This document shows positions 63,268 to 64,000 of a stretch of 64,000 nt of DNA, piece by piece. The stretch comes from Paraburkholderia susongensis (lineage in GTDB: Bacteria > Pseudomonadota > Gammaproteobacteria > Burkholderiales > Burkholderiaceae), in NCBI RefSeq assembly GCF_900177725.1, contig NZ_FXAT01000014.1, positions 1-64,000 of the forward strand. Reading direction: 5' to 3'. Below the pieces are notes generated by a model. That model searched no databases, was not told the origin of the DNA, and saw only the letters and a list, made by a program, of their open reading frames with translations. Position numbers and translations under genes: made by a program. Within the stretch, counting starts at the first letter, position 1, and each line of letters starts with the position of its first letter.

Positions 63268-63333
63268 GTCTCGGCACTGATTCACGCCACCGAGTCACGC
63301 CACCGAGTCACGACATCTTCCAGGGAGAACGCC

Positions 63334-64000
63334 ATGCAGGACGGACGTACGACACTTTCGAAGTTCCTGATCGACACACTCGACCGGCAGCCGTGCGCGA
63401 GCACGCAGGGAATGGCAGGGCTCTCGGCGCTCCTGATCGACGTGGCGGCGGCGATCAAATCGATCTCGGCGATGCTCACGAAGGGCGCGCTCGGCGGCCA
63501 CTACGGCTCCGCGCAAACCGTCAACACGCACGGCGAGGAACAGAAGAAGCTCGATGTCGCAACCAACGAGATCTTCGTGCAGCAATGCGAGTGGGACGGC
63601 CTGCTCGCGGCGATGGTCTCCGAGGAAATGGAGGACGTGTACGCGATTCCGTCGGGCTACCCGCGCGGCGAATATCTGCTTGCGTTCGACCCGCTCGACG
63701 GTTCGTCGAATATCGACATCAACGGTGTAGTGGGCTCGATTTTTTCGGTGCTGCGCACGCGCGACCCGGCAGATAGTGCGGCGACCGAATCAGCGGATGA
63801 ATCAGCGAATGAAGCCGCGTTTTTGCGGCCTGGCTGCGAGCAGGTCGCGGCTGGCTACGCCGTGTACGGACCCTCGACGATGCTCGTGCTGTCGGTCGGC
63901 AACGGCACGCATGGCTTCACGCTCGAACGCGACATCGGCAACTTCGTGCTCACGCATTCGAACATCCGGATTCCTGACGATACCGCCGAATTCGCGATCA
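63334..64000 (+). CDS. Class I fructose-1,6-bisphosphatase (right-truncated)
   Basis: The right edge cuts the gene after about 222 residues. It begins TTLSKFLIDTL, with ALGGHYGSAQTVNTHGEEQKKLDVATNEIF, SEEMEDVY and the metal motif AFDPLDGSSNIDINGVVGSIFSVL of class I FBPases. A Ala/Asp/Glu/Ser-rich insertion (DSAATESADESANEAA) follows. AGGGAG precedes ATG 63334 by about 6 bases. It acts in the Calvin cycle with the upstream cbb genes. Confidence 0.94.
   Translation, partial: MQDGRTTLSKFLIDTLDRQPCASTQGMAGLSALLIDVAAAIKSISAMLTKGALGGHYGSAQTVNTHGEEQKKLDVATNEIFVQQCEWDGLLAAMVSEEMEDVYAIPSGYPRGEYLLAFDPLDGSSNIDINGVVGSIFSVLRTRDPADSAATESADESANEAAFLRPGCEQVAAGYAVYGPSTMLVLSVGNGTHGFTLERDIGNFVLTHSNIRIPDDTAEFAI

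Noticed and set aside
63283..63308. Two copies of CACGCCACCGAGT before the FBPase gene
   Set aside because: Only two copies, no symmetry and no clear role; most likely a small duplication.

Overview
The window looks like a chromosomal segment of a methylotrophic, potentially autotrophic betaproteobacterium of the Burkholderiaceae (Paraburkholderia type). The evidence is the high GC content, the PlcN-type phospholipase, a contact-dependent inhibition locus in Burkholderia-like gene order, a red-type form I RuBisCO with CbbX, and tetrahydromethanopterin/methanofuran (H4MPT/MFR) C1 genes beside PQQ biosynthesis. No rRNA, tRNA or CRISPR was recognised. Coordinates follow complete reading frames; starts were moved where a ribosome binding site, overlap or conserved N terminus argued for it.

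Layout. (1) 1-5.3 kb: a polyol/sugar ABC transporter (permease cut by the left edge, binding protein) divergent from a LacI regulator and xylulokinase, with two identical long palindromes between them. (2) 5.6-9.7 kb: a Tat-exported phospholipase C behind a cytochrome b561, then an NTF2-like protein and a short-chain dehydrogenase. (3) 10.2-24.6 kb: an accessory island. It holds a 2911-residue CdiA/FhaB-like protein with a C-terminal toxin, a small cysteine-rich gene overlapping its stop codon (candidate immunity), further small AT-rich genes, a lipoprotein, the outer-membrane transporter CdiB/TpsB and a CsgG-DUF4810-DUF799 lipoprotein trio. A decayed IS630-family transposase lies at its right edge. 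(4) 25.1-30.7 kb: mipA with a two-component system, a type B carboxylesterase and a LysR regulator.

(5) 31.1-64 kb: one large C1 locus. A PQQ alcohol dehydrogenase with an Asp-Leu-Asp motif typical of lanthanide enzymes, a dihaem cytochrome c and an ankyrin protein are followed by gph and cbbY, tonB-exbB-exbD, a PQQ-associated beta-propeller, a TonB-dependent receptor and a two-component pair. A tightly packed ten-gene array then runs leftward: fhcB-fhcA-fhcD-fhcC-cytb561-aminopeptidase-pqqB-pqqC-pqqD-pqqE plus the response regulator. Next come methanofuran/H4MPT accessory genes (HisA-like, MfnD, MfnF, MfnE, MfnB, DUF447), an isolated pqqA, and cbbL-cbbS-cbbX-fbp.

Inferred cooperation: the quinoprotein oxidises methanol or another small alcohol in the periplasm using PQQ made here and passes electrons to cytochrome c. 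The aldehyde carbon is carried on H4MPT/methanofuran and released as formate by FhcABCD. CO2 is then refixed by RuBisCO, supported by CbbX, FBPase, phosphoglycolate phosphatase and CbbY. Fae, MtdB, Mch, formate dehydrogenase and phosphoribulokinase are not in the window.
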